A DNA stretch of 64,000 nt from Eleginops maclovinus (Eukaryota > Chordata > Actinopteri > Perciformes > Eleginopidae), in the NCBI RefSeq assembly GCF_036324505.1, contig NC_086352.1, positions 7,274,501 through 7,338,500 of the forward strand. Direction: 5' to 3'. Positions 34,322-46,010 of the stretch are shown here, one piece after another. The position numbers and the translations under genes are program-made. The notes under the pieces were generated by a model that had not been told where the DNA came from, searched no databases, and saw only the letters and a program-made list of their open reading frames with translations. The number at the start of each line of letters is the position of its first letter. Position 1 is the first letter of the stretch.

Positions 34322-37300
34322 TCATTTAATGTTGAAGGCTTCCTTCAGGCCTTTCAGTGCTTGTTCCTTTGTGATGTTCCTCCATGCTCCTGGAACATCA
34401 GCTGGCTTGGCGTTGTATTCTTGGGCAAAACTGTCATTGTATTTAACCAGGACATACTTCCAGTAGTCAGATGCCTCCCTGGTGTAGTCTGGAGGAATGA
34501 GCCAGTCTGGGTAGATTGTGCTATACTCCTTATATGGATGCCACTCTCCATTAGTGTCTGCGCAACTGAATTTAGCTTCACTGTGAACATCAGTTGTGCA
34601 CATTGTTTCCGTCAGCTTCTGAGTGTCTTTAATCCTGTATCTACCGAGACCTTGTGGCCGATGAACAGCTGCATGATGTTTGATATGTTTTTTGCCTCCG
34701 GCTTCACAAGGAACTTTACAAAATGGACATTGTTGTCCACAACCAAACACCCGATTGAAAAGCTCATCCTGTGGTTTGGTTGGAAGTTTGTTCACGGTCT
34801 CAGTGATGTCTTCAGACTTTGAGAACTCCTCCTGCAGCTGTTCATCCATTTCTCTCAATGATTTCATGAGGCTCTTTATAAATGGATGGCATGTGCTTTG
34901 GATTTGAAACAGGGCGGTTTTTTCAGCCTCTTCTGAAAGCGAGATATCTTTGGTCAGAAATGTCCGTATGTTTTTGATGAGCACTGTGATGCTTTCCTTG
35001 TTATCTGGCAGCAGCACACCATCCTCCCCTTTTGAAGCCCTTTCAGTTGCATCTGTTATTTTTTTAACTATGACTTGAAGATTCTGACTTTTCAGTTTGC
35101 ATAAAGCTTTGTCCTCTGACATTTCATCCAAGATGTGCTGAAATATCAGATTCTTCACATATATTTCATAGTTACAAATGAACTTGACAAAACTCTGAAA
35201 GTCTTCCTTTTGCAGCAACTCTTTCTGAATGTTGTACTGGAAAAAGTTGCGGGAACTGTACTCTGCTGAATGGCGGCCTGCCAAAATTGTATCCACAATG
35301 TTAGTTCCCAGATGTCTGCTGATGTACTCTTCAACAGCAGGTTTGATACAACGTCTGACAAAATCATTTGCTTTGCGTTGGCAATCATCTCTGTTTTTGT
35401 ATAGATCGATAAAATCCAACAAGTACTGAGGCTTGTACTTCTCCAGCTGGATTCTGGGATCCCTTCTCGACAAGAAATTTCTGTGCATTTGAAGAAACTC
35501 TCTTGAGGCAATGCCACAAATGTGAAGCTTCAGGTCAAACTCAAACTTGGGCTGGAAAGTTTTTCCTTTAAGATAATCATCTACTTTTTCCAAAAGATCC
35601 TTTGTAAAAGAGTCATGGTAGTCTGCGTCAGTTTGTGCTTTACCACGTACAGACCGTGTGCAAGACTCAATGACAGTGTCGGCACAACTCTGCAACTCTC
35701 TCTTTAAATCATCTTTTTCCCAGAATTTAAGACCACTCCAACCTGTTTTTACATGTTCAGATTTGACCTCAAAGGAACCCTTCCCAATGTCTTTTAGGTC
35801 TCTAATGTTCTGTAATTCCTCGTTGAAGTTACGATTTGAGAAATGTATCCTCAACTGTTCAAGGACTTTGTCAGAAATGTTTAGTTCTTTCAGTCCAGAC
35901 ACTTTTTCTGTGACTTTTGTCCACATCTGTTGGAAGTCACGTTGCAACTGTTCTTCAGACAGTGTGCGGTGTTTGCGATCACTCAAGAGATTCATTACTT
36001 CTTTTTCTATCATTTCTCTGTGTTGGCTTTGAATGTCCTGAGCCTCCTTTGAACTTTTTTTTTCTTCAAGCGCACAATCCAGTGCATTGTTTACTAAATG
36101 TTGGAATTCGTCTTTAAGATTTGTGATACGGTTGGTAAAGTCAATTTTATATTTCTCTACCAGAGTCACATGTATGTCTTTCCTTTGGTAGTATCCATCA
36201 AGTTTCTTCCTCATTTCTTTTTGACCACCTTCTATTTTGGTGAACAACTGTGATTTCTTTGAGGCAACCATTGTCTTCAAAGTGTCCTCATGAGTTTCAT
36301 TGTCAGAATTTAAGATCTCTAACTTTGCCCCATCCTGCCAAGAGATTAACTCTTTTTTGAACTCCCATTCCCATTGATTGAACTCCTTGCAAAGGTTGTC
36401 ATAAGCATGAGCCACTAGAGTGTTTCTGAAACTGAAGATGAAGTTCTCATATTTGACTGCTTTCCAGAGACTTCTTACCCATTCTAGAAACTCCGGAATC
36501 TGTGACACATCATCGGTTTTGCCTTTTTTCACTGTCTCCAAGAGGTTTTTCTTGAAATCTGCTACAGCTTCACTGTAACCTGTGTTCACTGGTGCCATTG
36601 GTGGAGTCCCATGCCAGAGTCCGGGGATGTTCCAGTTGTTTTCTTTTATGTCATAGTCCAGCACATCTGTAAATCTCTTTATAGAGGGCTGCTTTTCCAT
36701 TTCAGCAGCAATTTTAGTCATTTCATTGAGTTGGTCCAAGAGCAGTTGTCTCTCCACCAAGGTCCTTGCATGCGCAGAGACTCCGGCAACATTCTGGTGC
36801 ACAAAATGACAAATTGGCTTTTTTCCAATTTGCTTCATTCTCAGGAATGCATGGATTGCAATTTGCAGGATATCTTTCATTTCTGTGGAGTTCTCCGATG
36901 CGACATTGATAATGGTGACATCACTTAAACCAATGACAAAGGTTGCCAGCTGGTTGTCATGCTCATAACTGTCCTCTAGTTGGGCCAAATGAGGAGATTT
37001 GAGGCCCTCTGTGTCAATGAGAACTATGAAGTCACAGTTCAGCTGGTGTTGCATATCATCTCCTACTTTGAGGAAGAGCATATAAGCTCCTCTTGTGCAC
37101 CTGCCGCTGCTGACTGCAAACTGCACACCGAACATGGTGTTGAGGAGTGTTGACTTCCCGGTACTCTGCACACCCAGCACAGTCAGTACCAACAGTCTGC
37201 TCTTCTCTCCAACCTTCCTGTGTAGCTCCATTAGTACATCTCTCACCCAGTTCTCTGGGATGTTGGAAGCATCTCCATCCAAGAGCTCTAAAGGATATCC

Positions 37301-38993
37301 ATCCAACAGCAGTTCAGCTGCCAAACCTGGGAGACGAGGTATTTCCTCAGCAGGGTTTTGTGACTGCAATGAAAACTCATAGATCAGTCCCATCTCTCTC
37401 ATGTAATGCTCTATCCCTAATGAGCTTTCCAGCAACTCCTGATCCAGCTTTGCAATCTCTTTCACATCTTTGTTCTTTTTGTTGCTTTCTTTTGTCCATT
37501 GGTGGCGGAGTGAAGATAGTTGATCCCGCGAATGTGCATCCAGTTTGAGTTTCATCCACTTAAGGAAAAAATCTCTGCTCTTGCTGTCATTTTTAGGTAA
37601 CTGTTTAATGAAAGTCTTCATATCATCAGATAGTTTCTGTTTGCCAAGCTTGTCCTTGATTTGTTGTTTTTGTTCCTGTAGTTGAGATTGATGTTCTTCC
37701 GGTGCTAAGTTATCAGGCCTCTTTAACCTACATTCCTCTTTCTCTAACTGTGATAACTTTTTCCAGTCAGCGCCTTGCAGAGGAAGCTGTTTGCTCTTGT
37801 AGTGTTGTATCTTCCTCACCCCAATTCCTTTAACAATCTTCTCTGATGCTTTATTTTGGTCATTACTTGTGCATTCATCCACAGACAGACCGAAATCAAC
37901 AGCTTTGTGAAGCATATTTTCAATGCTCATTGTGGGTGTCCCAACTGTTATCTTGTTAATGGCTGCAGAAAGTTTCTCTGAAAACCCTACAGAATTTACT
38001 CTTGGGTCTTTCACTTTCACACTGCTGTTTGGCAAATCTAATTCTTTCACTGTTTTCCTGACGGACTCCATATCCTCTTTAGCACTTCCATCCTTGCGGT
38101 TAACAACCAAGAACAGTTTGGATTTCGCATCTTGAAGAGACGTAAGAATCTCATGCTCCTCTTTTTCAATTTTGTCCAGGAACACGAAGATAGCCGTTGA
38201 CACTTGAAAAAGAAAAGTGAATTGAGCAAGTGACTCAGAAACGTTTCCTCTCAGATTGGCGAATGCAATTGGATCTGGAAATATTTCAAGATGTTCTCTG
38301 CCTCTGGGAAGGTACCAGCACACCTCTGCCAAGCCATTGGAAATGTGTCTTTTAATTGCTCCTCCTTTCATGTCTCTGTGTATGAAGATATTGTGATTCT
38401 GCTGGCCAAGGCTGAGTACTTGATTCAAAATCTGGGACTTGGACAAACTACAGTTGTTGAGCCTCACAAAGGAATAGAATGGTATCTTTGCTTGGACGAT
38501 GCTGTTTTCAACAAAGTCTCTTGAGTCAGACAAATTGTGTGGACACCACTCTTTGACAATGTCCCTCAGAGCCCACAGCATCAGGGTACTCTGACTGTTA
38601 TTGACATGGGGCATCAGCAGTGGGACAGCAAACTGGCACATTGACATCTTCAGGGCCATTTCCTGTTGCAAGAAGCTGTCAGCACAAAGGAAGAGTGCTG
38701 TTATGAGGTCGAGAGGGTTAACCTCATTGTCTGCAGATCCATCTGCAGTGTAAAGGTCTAGTTCCAATGGATCGCTGCTGTCTTCATTATCTTCACTGTT
38801 TGATACTTGTGTACAGCCCCTGCATTCTGCATTCATTTTAAATAGTTTTCTGAGAAAGCACCAAGGTATATCCTGTACTGATATGGCAGCTTCTTCATTT
38901 ATGCTGTTTTTGTTGATCTCCAATAGAGACCGAAGAGTGAGCTTGTTGGGATAATATGTCTCCAGTCCCAGTTTAGAGAGAAGGTGAGAAGAA
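34322..38993 (-). CDS. gvin1: Interferon-induced very large GTPase (GVIN/VLIG), copy B, large exon
   Basis: One uninterrupted frame of about 1,557 codons from the acceptor (TTCTCTTTGACAG, just above 38993) to the stop at 34322-34324. The frame is also open above the acceptor to an ATG at 39049. Numbering from that ATG: G1 GVQSTGKS at 626-633, G3 DTEG at 679-682, long charged helical region after about 850, Cys/His cluster (CGQQCPFCKVPC ... HIKHH) near 1433-1460, C-terminus ending EAFNIK. VLIG proteins are cytosolic, interferon-induced, dynamin-related GTPases; molecular function is poorly known. Shorter than the roughly 280-kDa mammalian protein. At 38983-38984 this copy has one C fewer than copy A. 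Joined to the phase-1 start exon at 39150-39218, it would go out of frame, so either translation starts at 39049, another leader is used, or the copy is damaged. Confidence 0.88.
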
Positions 38994-39149
38994 CTGTCAA
39001 AGAGAAACACATTTCCTTTTTCATTAAACATAAAAGGGACATTTTCCAATTAATGTGAAAGTGATTATTTTACATACATCTTTTACATACATACGTACAT
39101 AAGTACAAACACAAGTTCAGTGAATGAATGTGCACAAGGGGGAGTGTAC

Positions 39150-39218
39150 CTGCATGTTCTTCACCTGTGTTTGTAGACATGGTCTGTCTTTTCCTTCAAC
39201 TCCCCTGTGCTTCGAAAC
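39150..39218 (-). other. Candidate start exon of gvin copy B
   Basis: Acceptor TTGCTTTTAG, then 38 untranslated bases, an ATG at 39178-39180 and the peptide MSTNTGEEHA before a donor (GCAG then GTACAC). It ends in phase 1. The short acidic leader joined to a single giant exon is a layout seen in this family. In copy B the phase does not match the large exon as sequenced; in copy A it would. Confidence 0.5.
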
Positions 39219-40340
39219 CTAAAAGCAAAAATAAAAAGCTTATTTTTTCTTTCTGAGTACTTTTGTTTTTCAAAGAAGCACGCGTTCTATTGTTGCTTAG
39301 TCATTGCAGATCAGTTGCAAAAAAATCAAAACAAGACATTTCACATGAAGTATTCTTTGTCATCCATTGATTGGATGCTGTTATTATCAGTGCAAATCAT
39401 CAGACCAACTCTAGGTAAGTCATTCCAATATGTTGTATTTGGAACAGTTTCAAAGAACCAACTACTGTTTGAATGAATCAAACAATGCCCTTTTTAATAA
39501 CTCTGCACTTACTGACCAATATTAGTCACAAGTTTGCTTAAAGAAATATTATAATTATGTCTAATGTGTTCAAAGAGGTGTGTCCTACTGTCTAGCAAAC
39601 CAATTCTGCATTGATTTAGTCTAAATGACGCATGTCAATGGAAAGTGTTTGCAATAGTTGCACGGTAAACACTGATATCAAATGTAGTATTGCTACTTTC
39701 ACTCAAGTACAAAAGGTGTATACTTCTTTACAACACTAATAATGTCTCAGTGTGTCGGCGGTCCAGCTTTTGTTGGTCAAAGATCTAACAAGGTTTATTT
39801 TCTAAGAACCAAAATTGGCACGGGTTCCATTGTCTGGCAGTGGAGCTTTAATCTGCACATCGAGGGGTTAAAACCACAACTCCCTGCTCAAAAACAACAG
39901 TCAGCCAGCAAAATTTGGTTTCCTGCCTGCACAAAGTGTAAGCAGGGTTCAACAGTTCATCAGGTTCAAAGTTTCAGGTTAGTTCTAGTTAAAACCGCTT
40001 CAATAATTATCTTGGTGAAGAAATACAATTTAAAGGGGCAGATTTCAGTGAGGTTTATCCTGGTTATTAAGAAAGATGCTGCATTGATTTGGAGTCATTG
40101 GGTCACATAAAAGAAGACTTTTCAACACAGAAACGACTTAATGTTCTTAACAATAACCATACAAAAATACCATGAACCATAAAAACGTGTGCGTCCTCTG
40201 GTGTCCAGTGTTGTTACAGTTCTGTATCAATACTGAGCCATAAGGTCAAACCATATGGAAGGTTTCGAAAAACTAAATGTCCCTTTCCAATAAAAGAAAT
40301 GTTCATATTTTATAATAGCATGGCGGTACGTAGGATTTTA
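39219..40340. other. Intron / upstream of gvin copy B
   Basis: 39655-39740 is an AGTACTT-type repeat. 39745-40130 has a short open frame on the plus strand without known similarity and may be an old repeat. Nothing else recognised. Confidence 0.4.
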
Positions 40341-40344
40341 AAAA

Positions 40345-40520
40345 TACCATGGGCGGCCATCTTCAGTGGGTAGAGCTGGCGGCTATATACTAGGGTTTGA
40401 TCCCCATGCGGTGGAACCAGGTTCAAATCCAAAGCCTGAGTCCCTTTGCCACGCGTCTTCCCCTCTGTTGCCCCGTTTCTGAACTGCACTATATTAAAGG
40501 CACTGGTTTCTAAAAAAATA
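40345..40520 (+). mobile_element. tRNA-derived SINE
   Basis: The head has tRNA-like pol III boxes: CAGTGGGTAGAGCTGGCGGC (A-box-like) and GGTTCAAATCC (B box). The body runs to ACTGCACTATATTAAAGGCA and ends in an A/T-rich tail at about 40510-40530. Confidence 0.7.
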
Positions 40521-40903
40521 TATATATATACCAAGGGCATGCCAGTTTCCCTGCTGTATATACCGTATGTGCATATAGATTCAAAACCATGTCAGTGGGC
40601 AGCAGCACAAGTGATCTTTGAAGTTCTGCATGAGAATCAGATTAAATGTTCCAATGAATGGTCCACATTATAATCTGGAAATGCAAAAAATGAATTGTTA
40701 AAGTAAAGGTAAAGAAACTCACTCTACCGACGCCATGATTCTGTTCATTCCTCCCTCTGCGATCTGCTCTTTGTTCTCTCTCCCTCTTAATGCTCCCTGT
40801 GTATCAACATCCATTTAGTGCTTTAGTCCAGTGGTTCTCAACTGGTCAAGCATCAGGACCCACTTGTTCCTTCGTCAATCAATCGCAACCCAAAGTTTTG
40901 AAT

Positions 40904-40956
40904 CACTGCAGTTATATATATGCAGTTATATATATATATATATATATATATATAAC

Positions 40957-41006
<50 letters not shown>

Positions 41007-41079
41007 TTCACTGTTCATGAATATATATATATATTCATGAACCTTGCATATATATATATATATATATATATATGCAAGG
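40904..41079. repeat. Three consecutive AT-core perfect palindromes
   Basis: 40921-40960 (ends TGCAGTTATA/TATAACTGCA), 41013-41042 (ends GTTCATGAA/TTCATGAAC) and 41042-41079 (ends CCTTGCATA/TATGCAAGG) are each exactly self-complementary with a (TA)n centre. A half copy of the first arm precedes it at 40906-40920. Confidence 0.95.
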
Positions 41080-42779
41080 CAGATTATATCCCTTCAAATA
41101 ACTAAAGTATGCTTTAAAAAATGTTTAAACTGGTGATGGTCATCACGTTTTCTAGAATCAGAATTGAACTTCATGAAATAAAAAAGGCACATGTTTGTTG
41201 TATTAAATAAAAAGTCAGACTTGGAGCCAATCCTGGAAGCTCGCCACACAGGAAAAACCTAACCCCTGAGATTTTTGGAAATACTAACATGTAAACTAGG
41301 GGGGAGATTAACCTGAGCAATAACAGTTCATGGCGAGCACAACGAGCAGTATCGCTGAGTGACTATAACGCAACCACACAATGTCAGTCAGACAGTGAAT
41401 ACTTTTCAGCGAACACCGCGGTGAATTATCGGGAGACTAAACGCCATTGGACGAGCAGCACTGCAGCTAAAACATCTCTGGAGAGAAGTGTAAGGTTGGA
41501 GAAGTAGTTATTTAATTTAATCTGGACTCGTATGATTAAAAACTACACAAGCATTTACCCGACACAGTCCTCTATTGATGTTGCTGTGAGCGGCTGTGTG
41601 GGTCATAAGAGGTCACGTAAACGGTCACGTCACGAGGCAAACGATGACACTGTGCGGTGGAAACACAAGGGGTGCTACAGGCTAGAACCAGGAAAGCGCC
41701 AGAAAAGCCAAAGAGCGGATCTTGAACCGGATCCGGTTTGGTGGAAAAGGGGCAACAGAGAGGAGAAGCTGTGTGAATTACTTTAGATTGTGGATAAGGT
41801 TAGATAGCTCCTATTGTTCTGTGGGTCAAAATGAAAAACAGCCTTTTTTTCGTTATTATAAAAAAATTGTAAATGACATGGATGTATAAAGAGTAGTTCT
41901 ACCGCAGTTATTCTCCGTGGGGACTTGCAGCAACCTGCCGTAATCTTGAGTGGCCAGAAGCCCCGAAAAGCAACACTTTTGTTAGGAAATGTCATCTAAG
42001 TACCATAATCTTCATTTGTTTAATTTAGATTTATTTCTTGATAGTTTAAGTAAAGCTGAAAGTATGTAACCTCCCCCTTAAAAGTTAAAAAAGGAGCTGC
42101 CCTATAAAACCGGGAGACTCCCAACCGACACGGGGTTTCTCTTTTAGTTGTGGTTTAGCAGACTGCACTGGCGTTCTGCCAGCTCACCCAACACCTACTG
42201 CATTACACACATTTCCGTTGATATCCTGGCGGCCGGACATCCAGCGCTTTAGTGCCTGAAATAAGTGATGCAACGGCAGCTGGTGCTTTAAGCTATGCTA
42301 GGAGTTGCCTTCCTAAACAGACTACGGTGGTCTTGCGTGTAGATTTTGGAGGGTACGTTCTAAAACCGAGGTCGGAGGCTTTAGGACAGCCGTCGTTCTG
42401 GTGCCTTGTCAGCACTGGAGTGTGGGTATCGGACAAGACTTAGATGTATAGTGTTAGATCGAAGTTAGATCTTTTTCAATACACATCTTCTTCATTCCAT
42501 CTGTGTGTTTGCATTATTTTGAGTAGGGCTGCACCTACTTTTAAAACACCAACATGCAGTAAGACATTTTGTGCTGTCGGCTTTGGGTTTCATTTTGAAA
42601 ATTCAACGAGGAATAATAATTACAGAAAAGCTGGCATTTTAAAGTTATTGCACTAATTGACTTGTAAACCAACAGTAAGTGGCTATATGAGGACCATCTT
42701 GTGCTGCAGACAATTTAATCATAAAAACATTTGATGTGTCAGAGTAATATCATCTTTCATAACCCAGCATGAAGTGCAG
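41080..42779. other. Intergenic or intronic, unrecognised; one TATA-like site
   Basis: Within the presumed long 5' intron of gvin copy B. A CCTATAAAACC box at 42101-42111 (plus strand) is followed by GC-richer sequence to about 42430 and could start a transcript or belong to an LTR. Short plus-strand frames at 41532-41786 and 42252-42443 show no known motifs. Confidence 0.3.
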
Positions 42780-43440
42780 CAACGCTGATATGATATAAAT
42801 ACTATAAATATCTTTATTTTAATGTTTTATTGCACATTTTGAATTGACCTTCGTATGTTTGAATATTTTTATTAAGTTGATCTGTTGTCGGAGATTTTAC
42901 TTCAACTTTTTAACATTATCAATATTTAATTTGATCCTATTGTACTTTTATTTGAACTTCTTATGTTATTTTGCATATCTTTATTCTTCTTTTATAATTT
43001 CATTGCATATTTTGAATTGACCTTATTGTGTTTATAATATGTGTTACTTCAACTTTAAAACTTTAGATCGATATTATTATTTTATATTATATTGCATATT
43101 TTTACTTTTACTTATTTTATTGTTTTTACACTTTTTTACTTTTAATTTTGTTAGATCTTTTATTGCACAACTTTCCTTTTTCTGTTCATTTAAATATTAA
43201 TATTGTATTTATTTATTCTACTTCCACTTTCTAACTTTATATCTTTATTCTTCTTTATTTGTTTCTTTTTGTTGCACATTTTGAATTTAATTTCATGTGT
43301 TAATACACAGTTTTTTATTTCAATAATTCCTTATTTTTATATACATTTTATTATTTAATTGAATCTTTTATTGGACGTTTTACCTTAACTTCTTATGTTT
43401 AGATTAATATAATTGTCCTAATAGTTAAAGTGCTCTCCCT
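42780..43440. repeat. Degenerate T-rich repeat tract
   Basis: Very AT-rich, with the phrase CATTTTGAATTGACCTT and variants recurring at about 42836, 43007 and 43276 and many TTTATTTTATTGCA-like words. Looks like an old, diverged tandem or nested repeat. Confidence 0.5.
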
Positions 43441-44037
43441 TAACCTTAATGTATATATTATTTTTTTATTCTGATATGGAGAAACTGTCAAACCTTGGAT
43501 TCAGATATCCTCGTGTGCCCTTTGCTCCGGGGACTTTAACATGTGGCTTAGTGAACTTGTGTCTCTGCTTCGATCGTGAGCTTTACACCGCAGCACCACC
43601 CGCCCGGACTGCGCTGCGGGCTCCTCCCTGCAAAGAGTCAAACCACCCGACCCGCCTCGTGGCACGGAGCCCGTTTCTTCATCATGCTGTATATATGTGT
43701 GTGCATTACGCTGAGTTAAGATCGGTCATAATTGCCGTGAATGTGGTGATGACTAAACAGTTTACACTGACATTTACAGCATACTTATGGCCACAATCAC
43801 GCCCAACCAATACAACCAAGTATAGTTTTAAAAACGTATGCGGAAACTTAAGTGATTACAAAATTCACCAATAAGCAGCTTTAACAGTTTGAAGTTTTTC
43901 GTCTGCACTCTGTTGACTTGATAGCGATGACTGAGGTGGTGCAGATTTTTTTCGACTCGTCGGCTCTAACAGCCTACGCCCATGAGCTCTCATGTCCCCA
44001 CTTTTCAGCACCTTGTATATAAATGAAAGGATTCTAC
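43441..44037. other. Unrecognised sequence between repeat tract and 5' exon
   Basis: A plus-strand frame (43449-43874) has no recognisable domain. CpG content rises at 43555-43680. No gene supported. Confidence 0.3.
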
Positions 44038-44090
44038 CTGTAAGCTCTTGTCCTCCTCTGTTCACCGTAGCCTCTCTTTCTCTTTCAAAC
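44038..44090 (-). other. Candidate untranslated exon 2, gvin copy B
   Basis: 53 bp between a strong acceptor (TTTTTTACTAG) and a donor (TTACAG then GTAGAA). Purine-rich. An upstream ATG in exon 1 would meet a stop at its second codon here (GTT TGA), so the exon is most likely 5' UTR. Confidence 0.45.
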
Positions 44091-44296
44091 CTAGTAAAAA
44101 ACACAAATATTATCTTTACTTTCACAGAACCAAATATTAAATTCATGCAGGTAATTAAATCCGTAACACATTCCACATGAAGTATTTCTTGCTACGTGTA
44201 TTTTAGTGTCAAGCTCTTCATTAACTAAGTCATTGCAATATATCTTCAGAACAGAACAAGTTGAATGTTTCCTGCAGAAGAGTAACGGAAACTTAC

Positions 44297-44320
44297 CGGC
44301 TTCATGCTGCAGCGCACTGG
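44297..44320 (-). other. Candidate untranslated exon 1, gvin copy B
   Basis: Short first exon downstream of the TATA box at 44342-44349, ending with an excellent donor (GCCG then GTAAGT at 44295-44296). It holds an ATG at 44303-44305 that makes only a five-codon upstream frame after splicing to 44038-44090. The transcript start near 44315 is inferred from the TATA distance. Confidence 0.45.
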
Positions 44321-44341
44321 GGCTATCGTTGTCCTCTGCTG

Positions 44342-44373
44342 TATTTATACAGCACAGAAGTGAAACCGAAAGT
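44342..44373 (-). promoter_or_regulatory. Interferon-type promoter: ISRE plus TATA box
   Basis: GAAACCGAAAGT at 44362-44373 (plus strand reading) is a full ISRE match (GAAANNGAAANN). TATAAATA on the minus strand at 44342-44349 follows 12 bases downstream in the minus sense, then the candidate first exon. Best read as the interferon-responsive promoter of gvin copy B, about 5 kb upstream of its start exon. Confidence 0.65.
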
Positions 44374-44452
44374 AAGTGCTACATGCAGCCATGATGTGGA
44401 GACCCACGTGTATTCTCATAATCAAGCTACTTCCCAGAAGTAGCCCCCCGAC

Positions 44453-44468
44453 ACACACACCCACCCAC

Positions 44469-44510
<42 letters not shown>

Positions 44511-44544
44511 ACACACACACGCACACACACACACACACACACAC
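44453..44544. repeat. (CA)n microsatellite, interrupted
   Basis: CA run with CC and CG interruptions, about 80 bp upstream of the ISRE. Confidence 0.95.
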
Positions 44545-44639
44545 TCTGTGCTACAATCGCTGTATATGCGATCATACTGCAGCATTTCCCTAAAGTAAAC
44601 TATAAGAGATATACACTATACCTTTATTGAAATACTGAT

Positions 44640-45480
44640 TCCAGAAATTGGAAATGAAATGCAGCAGAATGTCACCAAGGTATTGCACATGAGTTAGAAA
44701 AAGGAAATCAAACATTACATTTATTTATTATTATTTGTATTATTATGATGACTATGAGTATTAGTGTTGTTGTTGTTGTTGTTGTAAGTATTACTATTAT
44801 AACTCTTGTTATTGTTCTTATTATTTAAAGATTATACAAAGGGTAAGACCAACCTACTACTACCAAAACATAAACCTAAATAAACATGGAATACAATATG
44901 TATACCGTACTGTGCAAAGTACTGTAAATACAAGGAGGTAGAGTGTGGGTACAATATGTGCTGTACACACTGTCCAGGGTCAGTGAATGCATGGCTGGCC
45001 CTGGGCACAGGCGAACCAGGTGCTTGCCTAGGGCGCCAAATTGGTTAGAGTAACTTGTGCAATATTATTCCTGCCGAAGACACACAATGTAAGGCTGTAG
45101 GATTTGTCTTGTTTGAAATAATCATAATAATACATTTTATTTGAAGGTGCCTTTTCCCGACACCCAAGGACACCATACAATTCAAAACATCCTCATGTTG
45201 CAGTCAGAAGCTTATTCTCAGTGTGCAGACCGTTATAATCATTGAGTCATTCTGTGTGTCTTCTTTTTTGTTTCATTTTTGCTTACTTCCTTTCTGAATT
45301 TCCTTTTTGGACAAACAAGGTGTTGTTCTGCAGTGGAACCACAGGATGGCAGCATTTTACATACTGGTTTACAACACTCAGTTGGGCCAGTCACATCACA
45401 TTTTTCCTTAACCTTTCTTAAGGTTATCAACAGTTTGAAGATAAGCCAGTACCAATACACGTAACCAAAATGATACTGAT
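44640..45480. other. Intergenic with LINE-tail fragments
   Basis: Short TTG/ATT simple repeats (44755-44825). At about 45110-45200 a reversed LINE 3' tail type (TTTTATTTGAAGGTGCC, CACCCAAGGACACC). No gene. Confidence 0.45.
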
Positions 45481-45489
45481 TCCACTTTA

Positions 45490-46010
45490 TATTTAGGAAC
45501 ATAAACACATCACTCCAGTTCTGAAGTCTTTAAACTGGCTTCCTATCTGTCAAAGAATTGATTATAAAATACTGCTGCTGGTTTTTAAAGCAGTTGTAGC
45601 CGACCTGCAGGGTTCTGGGAGTTTGTTCCAGATATTTGGAGCATAACAACTGAATGCTGCTTCACCTTGTTTAGTTCTGACTCTGGGGACAGAGCAGACC
45701 CGTCCCAGAAGACCTGAGACTCCTGGATGGTTCATACTTTAGCAGGAGATTGTAAATATTATTTGGGCGTATTTTCAAATCCAGACTGAAAACATATGTT
45801 TTTGCCGCTGCTTTTGATTGAGCTGTTCATATGTCACGCTGAAGTGTGGCTTTTATTCATGTATTTTATACCGGTTGTGTTTATTTTATTATCTCTGCTT
45901 TTAAAATGTATAATGTGTTTCTGCTGCATTTCTTTCTAAATGTCTTTTATTTTGTAAAGCACTTTGAAATGCCCTGAGTTCAAAGGTACTATATAAATAA
46001 ACCTGCCTCG
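45490..46010 (+). mobile_element. LINE 3' end fragment (Rex1/RTE-like)
   Basis: Opens with CTTTAAACTGGCTTCCTATC / TGTCAAAGAATTGATTATAA, which translates to the RT-proximal LNWLPICQRIDYKILL phrase common in fish LINEs, then continues to a 3' tail AAAGGTACTATATAAATAAA. No intact frame. Confidence 0.6.

Noticed and set aside
40345..40445. Possible tRNA gene
   Set aside because: A and B box words are present but the cloverleaf is not complete and a SINE body follows; it is a tRNA-derived SINE. The same applies at 55945.
41532..41786. 84-codon basic open frame as a gene
   Set aside because: No similarity, no clear splice sites or start context; composition does not differ from chance frames.
43449..43874. 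141-codon plus-strand frame as a gene
   Set aside because: Starts in a T-rich tract, lacks any recognisable domain and has no exon-like borders.
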